Source: Rhabditophanes sp. KR3021
Taxonomy: Eukaryota > Nematoda > Chromadorea > Rhabditida > Alloionematidae
DNA: 64,000 bases
Assembly (NCBI GenBank): GCA_963281155.1
Contig: CAUJLY010000002.1
Coordinates: 682,001-746,000, forward strand
Direction of reading: 5' to 3'
The position numbers and the translations under genes were made by a program. The notes below the pieces were generated by a model. The model was given only the letters and a program-made list of their open reading frames with translations, was not told the DNA's origin and searched no databases. Within the stretch, counting starts at the first letter, position 1. Every line of letters starts with the position of its first letter. Below are positions 22,660-35,100 of the stretch, piece by piece.

Positions 22660-22790
22660 ACCACGGTTATATTAATCTCATTGTTCTCGAACAGGGATAA
22701 CAATCATCATAGCTAGTGTTATGGGGTTTGAACTTGCGACATCAACGTCTCAAATCAACCAATATGCGCAACGACACAGGATTGGTTGTT
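22660..22790 (-). repeat. Possible tRNA-related (SINE-like) sequence
   Basis: The minus strand contains gcaagttcaaacccc, close to a B-box (GTTCRANNCC), about 35 nt after gcgcatattggttgattt, which resembles a D-arm. No acceptor stem can be closed, so it is not a functional tRNA. A decayed tRNA-derived SINE is possible. Confidence 0.25.
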
Positions 22791-22962
22791 CTCTTTGATT
22801 TAAAAGTTGCTTTAATCATGAACCAAGAAGGGCACCAAATCATTGCTCATTAACTTGATTACAATTTAAAAACGAACAAAAAAGAATTTATTTACGAATA
22901 CACAAAAATAAGAAACATTTTATGTTCAATAAATCCAAATAAAAGTATTTAATTGTCCACGG

Positions 22963-23537
22963 TTATTTAGATTTAGTTAGAGGTGAGGGGGAATTAGGTA
23001 GACAACGTTGTTTGGTTCTCATCTCCAACTTGCAGTAGGTGCTAGAATCATCTTTTAGTGGGCTGAGGATAGATGAGGCAAGTCGTCGTTGAAAGAACTT
23101 CTCCCGCGTTGCCACGGGTAAAGTCTTATTTGGGGAATGTGTTCCAATTGCAGTATCACTAAGCTTTCTGGCGAGAATGGATGATAGTAGTGGTGAGGTG
23201 GGTGGTGTTACTCCAGTAAGAGAGACGCATGTGGTTGAGGAAGTTGAAGGAACTACACCATCGGCTCCTTCTTGCATTCCGTCGAAGGCAAAACTTCAGG
23301 AGTTAGTAGATTTCGCGATGTTAAGGTGACGAAAGTCTTGTCTGTAGCTTGCCTTTTTTTCCTGTGGTGGGTAGTTGAGAAGGGTTCGCAGACGTGAGTT
23401 GTGTGGTAGCAGCAATTGACAACGGGAAGGCAAGTTATTTTGCGATACTTCATGACTATTCCTAAAGGGTCTTCAGGACAGTATATTAGATAAAATACTA
23501 GCGCCATCAACACAATACATAGCAGCTCCACAACCAT
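22963..23537 (-). CDS. Unknown small membrane protein, frame break or alternative splice
   Basis: Two overlapping ORFs: 23537-23253 (94 residues) with an N-terminal membrane segment (VVELLCIVLMALVFYLIYC) and a basic HHRKKRQ stretch; and 23277-22963 (104 residues), Ser/Pro-rich (TGVTPPTSPLLSSILARKL). They probably belong to one gene, joined by a frameshift or an intron I could not place confidently. A ctactaac motif near the overlap resembles a branch site. Function unknown. Confidence 0.45.
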
Positions 23538-23959
23538 GACGGGTCAAATCAATTCGTCCTGATTTGAAGTGCTTCTTATTACATCTTGAGACTTTAAAAT
23601 TTGAATATTAAATATGTATATTTTGTTAGTTTATTGTTTTCTAATCCTTTAACAACCTAGACTTTCCTCAAATCTTACACAGAACAAATTGGAAAAAAGT
23701 ATATGTATTTGATTTAAAGCTGCAAAGCCACTTTTATTCGCATCCATGACATTCGACGATAAGCTTTGCCTAACTAGCCAAATTAAGGGCCATACAAAGG
23801 CTGTAAATGCTTATATAATCGCATTCTATTGATTGATTAATCTGGGCCATACTTGATTATATCCTCACGTCTGGTGATGCTAAAATGTTGCTAGTCCTTT
23901 GCATTCCCTTGCCTCCACTCTATCGATTCCATTATATTTGATAAGGTTCAAATTAACAT

Positions 23960-23974
23960 TCCATTATTTTAGAA
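23960..23974 (+). promoter_or_regulatory. Likely spliced-leader acceptor before the INO80E-like gene
   Basis: The sequence attattttag ends two bases before the start codon, with no upstream exon visible. This is the arrangement expected for trans-splicing in nematodes. Confidence 0.55.
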
Positions 23975-25357
23975 ATGAACGAACGATCTAACCAGGCCAG
24001 TCATGGAACTCCTTTGCCAAGTCCAGGAGGAAATATGGTACAGATTCCGATGAACAGTCAGCCGATGGGAAGTATGAGTCAAATGACACAGCAACCTGCC
24101 CATTATGTTAGAACCCAGCCAAATCAGACGTATGCCCGGGGAGGTGGCGGGCAAGGATATCAATCTTCAAATAATTCCAGAGGCAATCATCCCCAGCAAG
24201 GTGTGCAAAGAGTGTTAACCTACACCGGCTCAGTCCAGCAAAACTCGATGCCAATGTCAGGCCAACAGAATATTATTGTCCGGGCAGGGAATCAAGTCCA
24301 ACACCCAACTTCTGCCCCTCCAACTCAACATTCAAGACAAGGAGCACCCATTCACGGCGTTGTTCAGCACAGAGTAATCAACCACCAAAATGATCAACAG
24401 CAATTCATTAGTCCTGGCCAAAGAGTTAATGAAATGTCTGGACATCCACCAAACTTCCGAACCTCTTCTAATATGGGTGGATTCGAGGTAAAAAAGACAT
24501 CTGGCCCGGTACAACAACATCAGATGGTACATTATTCAGGCAATAATCAACAGCAAATGGTAGGTAATCACAATGGTTTGTTGATTCAACAAGCGCCTTC
24601 GACGGCTTTGAGTGGTGGCAATAATGGAATCAAACCGACGCCGAAAGAGGAATATAGAGGAATTAAGAAGAATTTCAAGTATTTGGTCTATGAAAATGAG
24701 TGTTATCAGGAGGAGTTAAGAAATTTACAAAGGAAATTACTGAAATTATCGAGAGACAAGAATTTTTTGTTAGACCGGTTGTTGCAATATGAAAAGCTGT
24801 CTGATTCGAGCGATGATTCAGATTCTTCGGTCAAGACTATCGAAGATAAGTCGACAAAGGCAAAGGCAACCAAAAGGACTAGAGCAACTACAGCTCCCAA
24901 GAAGAGAGCAGCTGCGGGTACGGGTGGAAGCAACGGACCGGCACCAAAGAAAGTAAGTATCCAGGACGCTTCATCCTCACTCTCAACTGTACCAACGAAA
25001 GCCTCTCCTCCAAAAGCAAAAGTAGAAATCACTAGTTTATCTTCTCAAGCCTTAGTCCGTTCAAACGCCATGGCTCTACAACACCAACAATATAATTCAA
25101 TGGAAATGAACAAACAACATTCTCCTGTAATGTCACCGAACCTCCACATGGTTCCAAACCAAATAATCTCCCCAGTTTCAGGAAACAACGACTACACAAC
25201 CCTAACAAATATTTCCTCCGGCAACAATGAGGGCATGGACATGTACGATGATATGTCAAACCAGCAACATCTCAACATGAATTATATGGATGAAGGAATG
25301 ATGGAGATGAGTGATGGAAACATCGACAATCCTTATATGGGAGGTCATAATTTATAA
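23975..25357 (+). CDS. INO80 complex subunit E-like protein
   Basis: A single 460-residue ORF. The N-terminal half is Gln/Asn/Gly-rich and disordered. Residues about 225-270 carry the diagnostic INO80E block: [20 protein letters not shown] followed by [20 protein letters not shown] and QYE, close to the human INO80E segment. After this come an acidic Ser/Asp patch ([11 protein letters not shown]), a basic KKRAAAG region and a Met/Asn-rich tail. INO80E is an accessory subunit of the INO80 chromatin remodeller in the nucleus. The protein is longer than human INO80E because of the disordered flanks. The start sits behind an acceptor typical of trans-splicing. Confidence 0.85.
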   Translation: MNERSNQASHGTPLPSPGGNMVQIPMNSQPMGSMSQMTQQPAHYVRTQPNQTYARGGGGQGYQSSNNSRGNHPQQGVQRVLTYTGSVQQNSMPMSGQQNIIVRAGNQVQHPTSAPPTQHSRQGAPIHGVVQHRVINHQNDQQQFISPGQRVNEMSGHPPNFRTSSNMGGFEVKKTSGPVQQHQMVHYSGNNQQQMVGNHNGLLIQQAPSTALSGGNNGIKPTPKEEYRGIKKNFKYLVYENECYQEELRNLQRKLLKLSRDKNFLLDRLLQYEKLSDSSDDSDSSVKTIEDKSTKAKATKRTRATTAPKKRAAAGTGGSNGPAPKKVSIQDASSSLSTVPTKASPPKAKVEITSLSSQALVRSNAMALQHQQYNSMEMNKQHSPVMSPNLHMVPNQIISPVSGNNDYTTLTNISSGNNEGMDMYDDMSNQQHLNMNYMDEGMMEMSDGNIDNPYMGGHNL

Positions 25358-25613
25358 ATTAATTTTATTTTAACTCCAACTTGTATTTTATTCGTTTTAT
25401 GGCTTTTAATAAATTTTGCTTTTTGTGGAAATGTTCAAGAAGTTTGCTTGTTGTGAAATAGATTATTAACAATTTTTCAAAGAACTAAGTTTTTTATCAC
25501 TAATACTAGTACTATAAATGTCGTGAAAAATAATTTATTATTAAAAATAGTATTTTAAGAAATAATTCATTAAATATATTCATTCATTACAAATAGATTA
25601 TTAAAAGATAGAA

Positions 25614-27293
25614 TTAAAATCCTAGTAGGCTAAGATTGTCGAATTCGTCAACTGTTTTCCGAACTTCACAAGATTCATTGGCTCGCACTCGATTTTTTTT
25701 GACCAGCTCGTACCCAATTGAATCAGTAGGAAAGATTACTAGGAGGTCACTGACAATTTTAAAAGGAACATACGATTCCGTGCCTAAACATTTGCAAAAG
25801 AACGATCTTTTGAAGCAATGGATATTCTTCCATAGTTTATCATTGTCGTTAGCGTCTAAGTCATCACATAAACTCCCAATGACTGAAAACCCGAGCAATG
25901 GATACTGTTCATACCAAACATCAAGAAAAATGTTTTTTCGGATGAATTCTTCAGAACCATGCTCAGTCTTTTTCATCATGGAGATTGCTTTGATGACTTC
26001 CAGGTTTCCACGCCATTTTGAACCAGTAGTCAGTATTTTGCCATTAGGTTTATCATCTCGGATCTTTCTAAATCTGGCTTGGTAATCGGTATTAAGAATT
26101 TCCTCTTTGAAATCCCTGCCGTGAGCCAATTGTTCAGCACGACCATCCATGATGGCTGCCATAGAGAATGAAAAAGTGGCGTGAGGCATGTAAAAAGGAG
26201 CTAAGCCTTTCCTGGTTTGCATCGGCGAGTCTCCATCATAAAGAGCAAAAAATTGGATCAACCAATCCATAATGACTCGTTCCGTCTTCTTATGAACGCA
26301 ATGTGTTTTGTTTACGGCAAGATTACTGAAGTAATGGTCGAATGTGTTTCCTTTGGAAAACAATGCAATTGACTTGGACTAAATTAGCTAAATTAAATTC
26401 TTTAAACTTCTAAACTTACATGAATATTCTTCAAAGTAGGAAACATCTTCGTCAAATTAAAGTACCTTTTGTCATTTCCTACGATGTTATCAGCTGAGAA
26501 GGCACTTCCGATAAATAATTCAGTCAAATTCCATTCTTGAATAAATTGGAAGTCTTCGTCCTTTCTGATAAAATTATTGGAAAGGTCCAAGACCTTGACG
26601 TTTGGGCAAGAATAGACAAGATAGTTGATATATCTTAGCGAAGTTAAGTGGTTTGATTTAATGGATAGTACCTCAACATCTGTGCAGTAGGTGGATATGT
26701 GATTGGTGAGAGCAACGAGGACACTAGGATCATTCAAAGTAAGGTGAGCCTTTGATTCATCCTTTTCCTGAGAGTGGTTAAAGTTTGACAGGTCCAAGGT
26801 TTTTTTTTCATGGTCGTAGTTTGTGTTGCAGAATTGATTGATGAACCACAACTCAGAGTCCCCTAATTTTCTAAAGAATCTTTGTTTGTTTGGAGGGACT
26901 TTTGTGACGGTGATCAGATAAGGTTTGAAAGAACATGGATCAGTGAAGCAATTCGACAAGCCCTCAAGCCTAAATGCAACTTCTTCAGAGGTAATTGTAA
27001 AAGCAATACCTGCTTCGTGTCTGATCAAATTAATGGGAGCAAAAGAGACGTTCTCTTGGAATTTTTGAATAATTTCAGTTGTACGAGTCTTGTAACCGCA
27101 ATTAGTAACCTAAATATATATGATGATAAAATATCCCATTTAGTTAAAGACTTACAATGACAAAGTAATGCACATCAAAGACACTTAACTTGTGTGTTCG
27201 TATATCCTTGTTCCTTTGCCTAATAGCGTGGACTGTATCATAAGATGGCTGATAATATGATAACGGCTTGACCGGAGGCAAATAATCGTCCAT
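25614..27293 (-). CDS. nxf: NXF/TAP-like nuclear RNA export factor
   Basis: Three exons (27293-27156, 27109-26420, 26378-25614) join in phase to give about 530 residues. An N-terminal segment could be a degenerate RRM (KYx-type strands around FDVHYFVIVTNCGYKTR). An LRR region follows: DVEVLSIKSNHLTSLRYINY and CPNVKVLDLSNNFIRKDED. Then comes an NTF2-like domain: ERVIMDWLIQFFALYDG and APFYMPHATFSFSM. Canonical NXF1 ends in a UBA-like TAP-C domain; the tail here (VKKNRVRANESCEVRK...) shows no clear one. NXF proteins carry mRNA through nuclear pores with NXT1; some nematode paralogues work in small-RNA silencing. This copy looks divergent. Confidence 0.78.
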
Positions 27294-28121
27294 CTTTGTT
27301 TAATGAACGCAAGAATGAATTGAAATGATTTGTAAAAACAGTTTGCAGTAATTGGTGTGTGTTTGGTAATGTACTTTGGAGTTGGATGATGTGTCTTGAA
27401 AGGACTTTTTTCTTCCCAGCAGCCTTAACGTCGATTGGTAGGTTCGAAGTTGTATTAAGGGCGAAAATGAGTGTTTTACTTATTAGTAGTTGGTGCAAAA
27501 AATGATGACAAAAAACATTGCAAGAAGGTCTATAAACTCATCTGGTGGTCTTGTTATATAAAATATTATTTGAGGATGAAATTGAATTTAAGTGCTTTCA
27601 ATATCTCCGAAACTATGTTATTATTTGGCAAAGCAAATAAGATTATCTCGTTGCCTTTAATTTTTGCAAAATGAACGCAGTAACAAATTCACAAAACTTT
27701 GAAAACCATTTATTATAAATCTTTATAATACGCTGAATTATTAAAGAAAGTCAATATAAAATATATCTAATCATCTAAAAATCTATTGAAATACATTCAT
27801 TCCATATCCATTTATATATATTTGTTCGTATGAAAAAGTTAATCATCACTTTGCAATTGACGGAAGACAATTTTCTTTTTGATTTTCGGGAAGGCAGTTC
27901 TAATTTAGAAAGTAAACGAACTTTGCAAAATTAGCTAACATTTGATGACAGGGAATGATAATCAAGGATACGATCTTTTTTGGAAATCAAAAAGATGATA
28001 GTTGTAGTTGAAGAACAATTGGTTAAGCACATTAATAATAATTCAAGTAGATTATATTGTTACTTGAATAAACCGTAAAAACTTTGTCACGAATCTATTC
28101 AATAGATGCAAACACAAATTT

Positions 28122-28364
28122 CTATCGCTTGCATGGTGTTGCTGCCCTCGAAACTGTCGCACTTCCTCCAATACTTCCAATACTATCTCCTGGATTTGTG
28201 AAGACTTCAGGCTTGCTTTCGTGGAAGATAACTCCGGGACCGCCAAGCCGGGGTTGCCAAACATCATAATCTAACTTTCGAAGTTCATCCTTTATCATTG
28301 AGATGACGGTATTTGATGTATCAGGTTTAAGAAAAGCATACACTACAAGAGAACAAGGTGCCAT
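28122..28364 (-). CDS. Small hypothetical protein (80 residues)
   Basis: Intact ORF from MAPCSLVVYAFLKPDTSNT. The first half has a strand-helix pattern (VVYAFLKPDTSNTVISMIKD), and the middle is Gly/Pro-rich (WQPRLGGPGVIFHESKP). It is transcribed divergently from the broken gene that starts at 28496, with about 130 bp between the start codons. Family unknown. Confidence 0.5.
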   Translation of the reverse strand: MAPCSLVVYAFLKPDTSNTVISMIKDELRKLDYDVWQPRLGGPGVIFHESKPEVFTNPGDSIGSIGGSATVSRAATPCKR

Positions 28365-28495
28365 TTATTAATAAGTTGTAATTGTTTATTCAAGTTTGTG
28401 AAGAACAAAAAACGCGCGTCAATCTCAACCCGATATTTTTGGATTTAATCCTGGCATTACTTAATTCTTTCTTCATTGCATTATTTTTAGACACA

Positions 28496-29607
28496 ATGGA
28501 TCGCGGTAAACGTAAATTACCTGAAGAAGGTTTTGGTAAACCTGAAACTAAGAGAACAAAACTTTTAGGTAAAAGTGAGTTAACATTGCCTTTATTACTC
28601 TCATTAGTTCCTTTTTGTCTTAGCTGAAGAAATTAAAGTTGCGGTTTCAAAAAAGTTAGAAGAATGTGATGGGTTTGGAACTATCAGTAAGCCATATCTA
28701 ATTTACTCATCATATTTACATTATTTAGATTCAAACAAAAATGATAACGCAAGTAGTGAAGATTTGGATGCATCCTTGGCAGAATCTAACGAACAATGTA
28801 TAACCCCCGTCGTGGAGTCCCATTTTGACAAAATCTAATGAATTAGTCAACGATGCTCTGAAGCTTAGTGAAAGTGTTAGTCTTTTTGAAGACTTTTAAG
28901 GACGTCTACTGAAAATGACAACTATTACACTTATTTACTTCTTGAAAGTTCAACTATTTCTGAGACAATTGAAGAAGTCAAAAAACGTGTTATGTATGGC
29001 GGGAAGGAAACTTTAGGCGTATGAATCGTCACTTTACTGATGTTTGCTCAGAAACTTACTACTCTTCATTTGAGAAAATCAAAAAACTTGCTCAATTGCT
29101 TAATAGTAAAACAAATTTTATTGGAATCAAGCTTGTAGAAGGAATCTCACAGGAGTTATCCTTTATTTTTGGGAGTTCAATTATCAATGAATTTTCGGGA
29201 AAGTTATGCAATGTAGCAAGTGGGATTGCAATCCAAAGTTTTAAAGACAATCCCGAAATGTCTCCAAAACTTCCTACAGACATCTTGTCCAATCTTTTTA
29301 CTAAACAAATCTCCCACAAATTATACTCCTTGGAAAGATATAAGAAACAAGAGTTAAAACTTCCTGAACCGTTCCCAAGACAACTTGTGACTACATATCA
29401 ACTAGCCGATTACTTAAGTCGCTTCATGACAGGCTTCCAATATATGATGTAAGAGTTGAATGCATGGTATGTGATGAACAAATGGATGTAGTTGATTTGT
29501 CGCCACATCTTACTGATTGCAGAATGTAGAAGGTTTTGCCAGACTTGACGGTCTAACAGGACACCAACGTGGCCATGGAAAAAGAGCAAAGTTAATAAAT
29601 TCGACTA
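28496..29607 (+). pseudogene. Spliced gene with broken frame (possible zinc-finger protein)
   Basis: The start (MDRGKRKLPEEGFGKPETKR) lies five bases behind a ttatttttag acceptor, suggesting trans-splicing. Three exons join cleanly (28496-28568, 28624-28686, 28729 onward), giving AEEIKVAVSKKLEECDGFG and an acidic SSEDLDASLAE stretch. After about 28800 the frame changes at least three times, with stops, through coding-like pieces (29021-29452 is the longest) to a CMVCDEQMDVV...HLTDC C2HC-type zinc-finger-like motif at about 29460-29520 and a basic tail. Some changes may be introns (gtatgt...gcag exists near 29468-29523), but others lack splice signals. Probably a recent pseudogene. Confidence 0.45.
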
Positions 29608-29629
29608 ATTATATTTAAATAATCTATTG

Positions 29630-32123
29630 TCATTTATTTCTCTTAATAAATTTTTTTTTAATGTTACGTTTTGATGATTTATCTAACTTTTATATTTGTA
29701 TTATTCGAAGAACTTACAACATCCACCACCACCTGCTCCAGTCATCTTCGGGTGAATTCCGTATCTTGAAAGCAAGGTACAAATCTGATCTACCTTCGGA
29801 TGGCCAACACCGAGGGAAATTAACAACTGATTATTCATCCTACACAAATCCTATAAAAATGAAAAATTAATTTGCATTCTCTCCTTTATCAAAGATGAAA
29901 TCGAACTAATTTTGTGAATATAAATAATTTATAATCCTTTTTGATTACCCCCAAATCTATGACGTTTCGTAGTCTAGCTAGACTCTATAAACAAATGCAC
30001 GTACGTTTAACTTTGAAAAAACATCATTAAATTCTCCCCTCTCTTTAAAGTCACCGCTAATAGCACTGGCATTTGATAATCTCTTTCCACCACCTGCATA
30101 CAAACTCAAGCTTGAACATCTTCCACCACTACCTCCATATGCGGAATTCGGATTAAGCTATAAAAATTGTGAATCAAATTGATACAAACACTAGTTGTGT
30201 GAAAGTGAAGATTTTTGACGATATCAAATTAACTAGATTTTACAGTGCAGAAAAAAGATAGTGTTACAAATGAAGAATTATATTACCACAACACGATGTA
30301 TTAACATACTATTAGTATAGTATTACGGTCACAAAAAACAGAAAATAATTAAAGCTTAAGCTAACTTAAAAAAGAGTTAATTTATCCACACAATAAATAA
30401 ATTTTTAGTTTGTTAAGATTAAAAGTAGCGAGGAGATTAGATATTACCTGTAAAGCGGAGTTATCAAATTCTGGGTTAGGTGTGTTGGCGGCGCTTGTTT
30501 CTCCATTCACAGACTGGGCATCGCCATTTTCTTCACTCGAAACACTTAGGATTCGGGCACCTTCTCTTGAGATAGCGTCAATAGAATTGAATATGCCTTC
30601 AATAACTTCTCTAAACTTTTTCATCCTTTCCTTGACAGTTTGAACCATTCTAGAGGTATTTCTTTCAACTTTAGAATTAATTAAAATAACACGAAGATCC
30701 TGAATATTTCTGAGAGTTTCAATCGAACTGCCTGGCTTATATGAAGCCACTCCGCCAAATGTACAGACAGAAGCATCTAGTCCCGATGCTCTTCCATGAA
30801 TTAAAGACTCCGCCGCACAACTCCATTTTCTGATGATATCAAGGTGGTGATCATCCCATGTAAGAGTTCCTTGGTCAGCTGCAGGCACTGATGGGGGTGG
30901 AATTAATCCGCTTGACTGAAGTAAAGCTGTCGCCACACTCACGCAATAAGCCCCTGAAATCACAAAATAAAACAGGATAATATTATTTGTCCATCCCAAA
31001 ATTACCTGACGAACCTAAACCGACGCATGGCGGCAACTTGAATCGTACAGTCACTTTAACAGCCATCAAATCCCTGCAATAAATAGTCTTTATAAAAAAG
31101 TCAAAGCAAAAAATCCTCCTGATCACATATAGAAAGTGCAAATAACAAAAAAATCAAATAATACACTAACACATACCAATTATAAATTGACTCGTTAAGT
31201 TGATGACTACCGTCATTCTTTTCAATAGCAGCATTCAACATAATTCTAAATAATAAGTAAAACACCATCAGAATGATGGAAGGTGAGTGAATATACAAAG
31301 CATGCACGATACCTCAGAAGAAACCCAAAAATAACCAAGATAAAAAAGAACTAACCGTTTTCTTTGAGCAACTCCAAGAAGTAAATACCAAAAAGCAAGA
31401 ATTGCCAAATGTTGAACGCCACATTGGTCTGCACAGGCTCCTGAAAGTTTGCGGGCATAAGGAACTACTAATTCGAGGCTTGGTGGCCCATCATCTACTG
31501 GACACTCAGCTGAAAGAAAGGCATTATTAAAGTTGTCAAAAAAATAGAGATGTATTTTGCCATCAATCGCATATCCCACGCAAGTACGATGTGTCAATAT
31601 AATATCACACTACCTGCTAACTTTTCTCCAGCTTTAATCAAATCTTTCAACATCCAAGTCTTTTCAATGCCAAGGTCAGGCAAGGCCAAATAAATTACAT
31701 TATCCGCGGAGGTAAACAGACTGACGTATGTCCTGAGGTCAATTGCGCCAGCGACAGCAGTCTAAATTGAAACAACAATTTTAATCAGAAAAATGTATAT
31801 CCAAATGAATGTATATAAATTTAATATCAAGTCAACATCAAAATAAAATTAAAATCAGAACACAAAAAACAAAAACTTACCCTTCCATAAACAACTGCAT
31901 GCTCCCCAAAGAGAATAATCTTGCCCGGTGCCGAAATATACAATCCCCCATGAGCACTAGTAAGAGACCGATGCGGAGACGGAGTAGCTGTAGTTGAGCT
32001 TGAAGATAAGTGTTGAAAATTAGAAGAAGCAGCTACACTTCCTGATCTAGCAGAATTATTTGAAGAGGTAGGAATATCATCGTCACCTGTAATAGCAACC
32101 ATTTGTTGTTGCCTAAAACTCAT
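29630..32123 (-). CDS. mvk-1: Mevalonate kinase
   Basis: Nine exons can be joined in phase: 32123-31881, 31761-31614, 31509-31356, 31245-31177, 31073-31006, 30953-30448, 30157-30005, 29850-29718 and a short last one near 29682-29630 (least certain). The GHMP-kinase signatures are in order: LYISAPGKIILFGEHAVVYG (N-terminal), LPPCVGLGSSGAYCVSVATA (ATP loop, split by an intron), GRASGLDASVCTFGG (catalytic Asp region) and PKMTGAGGGGC (motif 3). LGVGHPKVDQIC also fits. It phosphorylates mevalonate in the isoprenoid pathway. Family-unusual inserts are a Ser/Thr-rich N-terminus of about 55 residues and a Ser/Gly-rich insert before motif 3. The extreme C-terminus is short compared with relatives. Confidence 0.9.
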
Positions 32124-32129
32124 CTCTCT

Positions 32130-35100
32130 ATTAGTTCATTTGATTTCTTAAATTAGAATAATTATTTCAAATATAGATTACAATCAAAAATTATAGTATC
32201 AGTCAAGGCCAATCATTTATATATTTAAATAAACGAACGTATAAACATAAAATCATTCTATTAGCAAGCCATTAAATCGTTTACTAACTCAATATATACT
32301 TTCACCAATATGCGACTCAAATAATATCTTTTACATTTATACACACACCCAACCAATGTAATATATAAATATATATTCATCAACATATCCTTTCTTCTTG
32401 GCATTTTAAGCAAATAAAAGAGTAAAAATTTCCCTTTCCCTATCAAATTGTGGGTAATAATAAAGAAGAAACAATGGATAAAGAGTCATTAACAAACGTG
32501 ACGTATCAAAAAAACGATGCCCTGACAAAGATGGTGCCAAAAGAAGATATTATAATTATTGCCCCCAAAAAAGGAAATACTCCAGCTTTTCCATATATTA
32601 TGTACATACATTAACTTAATGAATCACAATACACAAAAACCTCGATACTTTTTAAAATATTTAAATAAATGACACCACAACAAACAACTCCCATCCTAAA
32701 TTACCACTAAACTTGACCGTCACCCAAAAAATGTACATCATTTTTGTGTTTCCTTCAACTCTTCCAAATACAATTTCGAGACAAGTAAGGCAAAAAGGAA
32801 TGCAATAAAAAGTGAGAGTGTATGTATGGACATATATATACAAATTTATCTATATGTAACTCTTATTTTAATGTATATATCAATTTATCTATCTCTTGCC
32901 TCGACTATTCTTCAGTGCACTTGACATATATTTGAAAATATGTAAAAATAAATATATATATGTAGAGTAGATTCGCTTCTATTTTTTATACTTCTTTTAA
33001 TGTAAACGTACAAGAAGGCTTTCTTTTGGCTCCGACGTGCCTACAAACTCCTTGGTACTTGGGTGTTGAGTTTTGGCAGTAGAGAAGTGAATGGCACACA
33101 ATATATAATGGAAGATTGTTTGGCAGAGCAAAGGGTGAAAAAAAGACTAGAAGACCCAGGTTGGTTGAAACTCACTTACTATTACTACAACAACCCCTTA
33201 ACTCAAATCCCTTTTCTATACATAACTTCATTTATTTAAATTTGGTACCACATAAATACATGTGAACTTAAATAAAAAATATACACAAACCAAAATACTT
33301 TAACAAAAAATAACCCCAAAACCTTCCTAATCCCTTAAAACCAACACCACATCCATCCAAAACTTTATCAAACAAAAGACATTCACCACAACTTTTAGTC
33401 ATCTTTTTTAGAAAATACTTTATATGCAACACTTTTGCCTCTCTTCTTGGACTTCATCAAAAATATGGTTAATAATAAGAAGGATAAAGTAGTAGTTGGG
33501 AATGTATGTGTATGTGGTGGGTTGTTGTGGAAAGTATATATAAATTTGTATGCGTATCCTAAAATATTATATATATCAAATTGTTTAAACATATAACTAA
33601 TACATTTTGTCTTGGACATGCTTAAAAAGTTTATTCGAAATAGAATAGTTGGTGGATGTAGTGTGGGCAAAAGTTTCAATATATATCTAGCCAATTTTAG
33701 ATATTCATATATACGCAAAAGTAAGATATATTAAATATTAGGGGCAATTTAAAAAAAGTAGTGGAAATGTATTTTAAATAATATTATTGGTTTTACGATT
33801 AAAAAAGAAGATAAGAGGAGAGAGTCTTTTAAATAGCTATTAGATTGGCATCACTTTAAGTATCGTTCCAGATTTTGACACCTTTGTGGAAGATTTTAAT
33901 AAGTTATGAATATATTACTTTATTTAGAATATTTTATATAAAACAACCATACAAAAATATATGTTGGCACTTTTTTGTTTCTAAAGATTGAGATATCTTC
34001 TTTCTAAGAAGCTTGTTTTATATGTCTTCCAAACACATCCTAATTTATTCTACGGATATGATTAAAAATAAGCAACAGCTTATACAAATCCTGCTTTTTG
34101 TTTTGGTTAGCAGTTCGTTTTTTTATTTATTTGTTGTTATTATATCAAAAGTTAATACTAGGGGGGGTGTGATGAACTTTTTTGGTCTGTCAAGTTGATA
34201 AATTGTAGGATTTTCAAAAAAGGGCCAACTTATATTTAGTAATTGAAAAATGGAATAAAAATATCCTTTTTATTTGTTAATTTGCCGAAATAACTTTGGT
34301 TCGAAGTACTTTGGGGGTAATTCAATTAAAGGGTAAATGATATAGGGTATTGGTTGTATAACAAACATACACAAGCCTAATGTATTTCAAATTGGTCTTC
34401 TCATCTAGCATAAAAGATTATAATTAATAATATAAAAAATGACTGCAATCAATGGTATGGAAATGTATGGTAATAAAAAGAGGACCAAATAAAGCTAAGT
34501 CTATCCATAATAAATTGGGAAATCCTAAAGTAAGGAAATAAAAAATGCAAAATACATTTAAAGTTGATGGATTTTTTTGTGGTTAGATTCTATTAAAATA
34601 TGATAGTTATTAGAAACCCTTCAAAGTACATCCAATCAAGTTTTAAAGAGGGTTGTGGAAGTTTTGTGTGGTTGAAAAGCATTTACGTTTGCATAAATTA
34701 AGACTAAAATTGTTGTATGCCTCGAGAAATGGGATATAATAAAAATGTTTGTTGTAGTTTTTATACTCATTGCATATACTTTTGAATATGCCAAATGAAT
34801 CAGAACTTTCCTTTGATTATTGGAATTTTTAATTTTTCGAATGAGCTTTAATCAGAAGTATAGTAAAAGCTATTACAATAAGAATAAGTACGCCTTACAA
34901 CTATTTTTACACCTTTTTACATCCGCATTGATTTATGACATACAAAAAATAAAGCTGTTCACTTGATTAATAATAAAAACAAATTATTCTTCAAAAAGTC
35001 GAGATTATTTACAAATAATATTGGACAGGAAGATCGCATCTAAACATTCATATTGATGTCTAAACATATGAATATTGATAGGTTTCGATGAAAAATAAAA

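Noticed and set aside
22660..22790. Functional tRNA gene on the minus strand
   Set aside because: A B-box-like element is present, but no acceptor stem or anticodon arm can be formed; kept only as a weak SINE-like note.
25636..26085. 149-codon plus-strand ORF
   Set aside because: Antisense shadow of the NTF2-like exon of the NXF-like gene.
27238..27498. 86-codon minus-strand ORF overlapping the NXF start
   Set aside because: It is in a different frame from the NXF coding exons, and no intron joins it in phase; probably 5' UTR.
33395..33718. 107-codon minus-strand ORF
   Set aside because: Low-complexity AT-rich translation in the gene-poor region; no recognisable feature.
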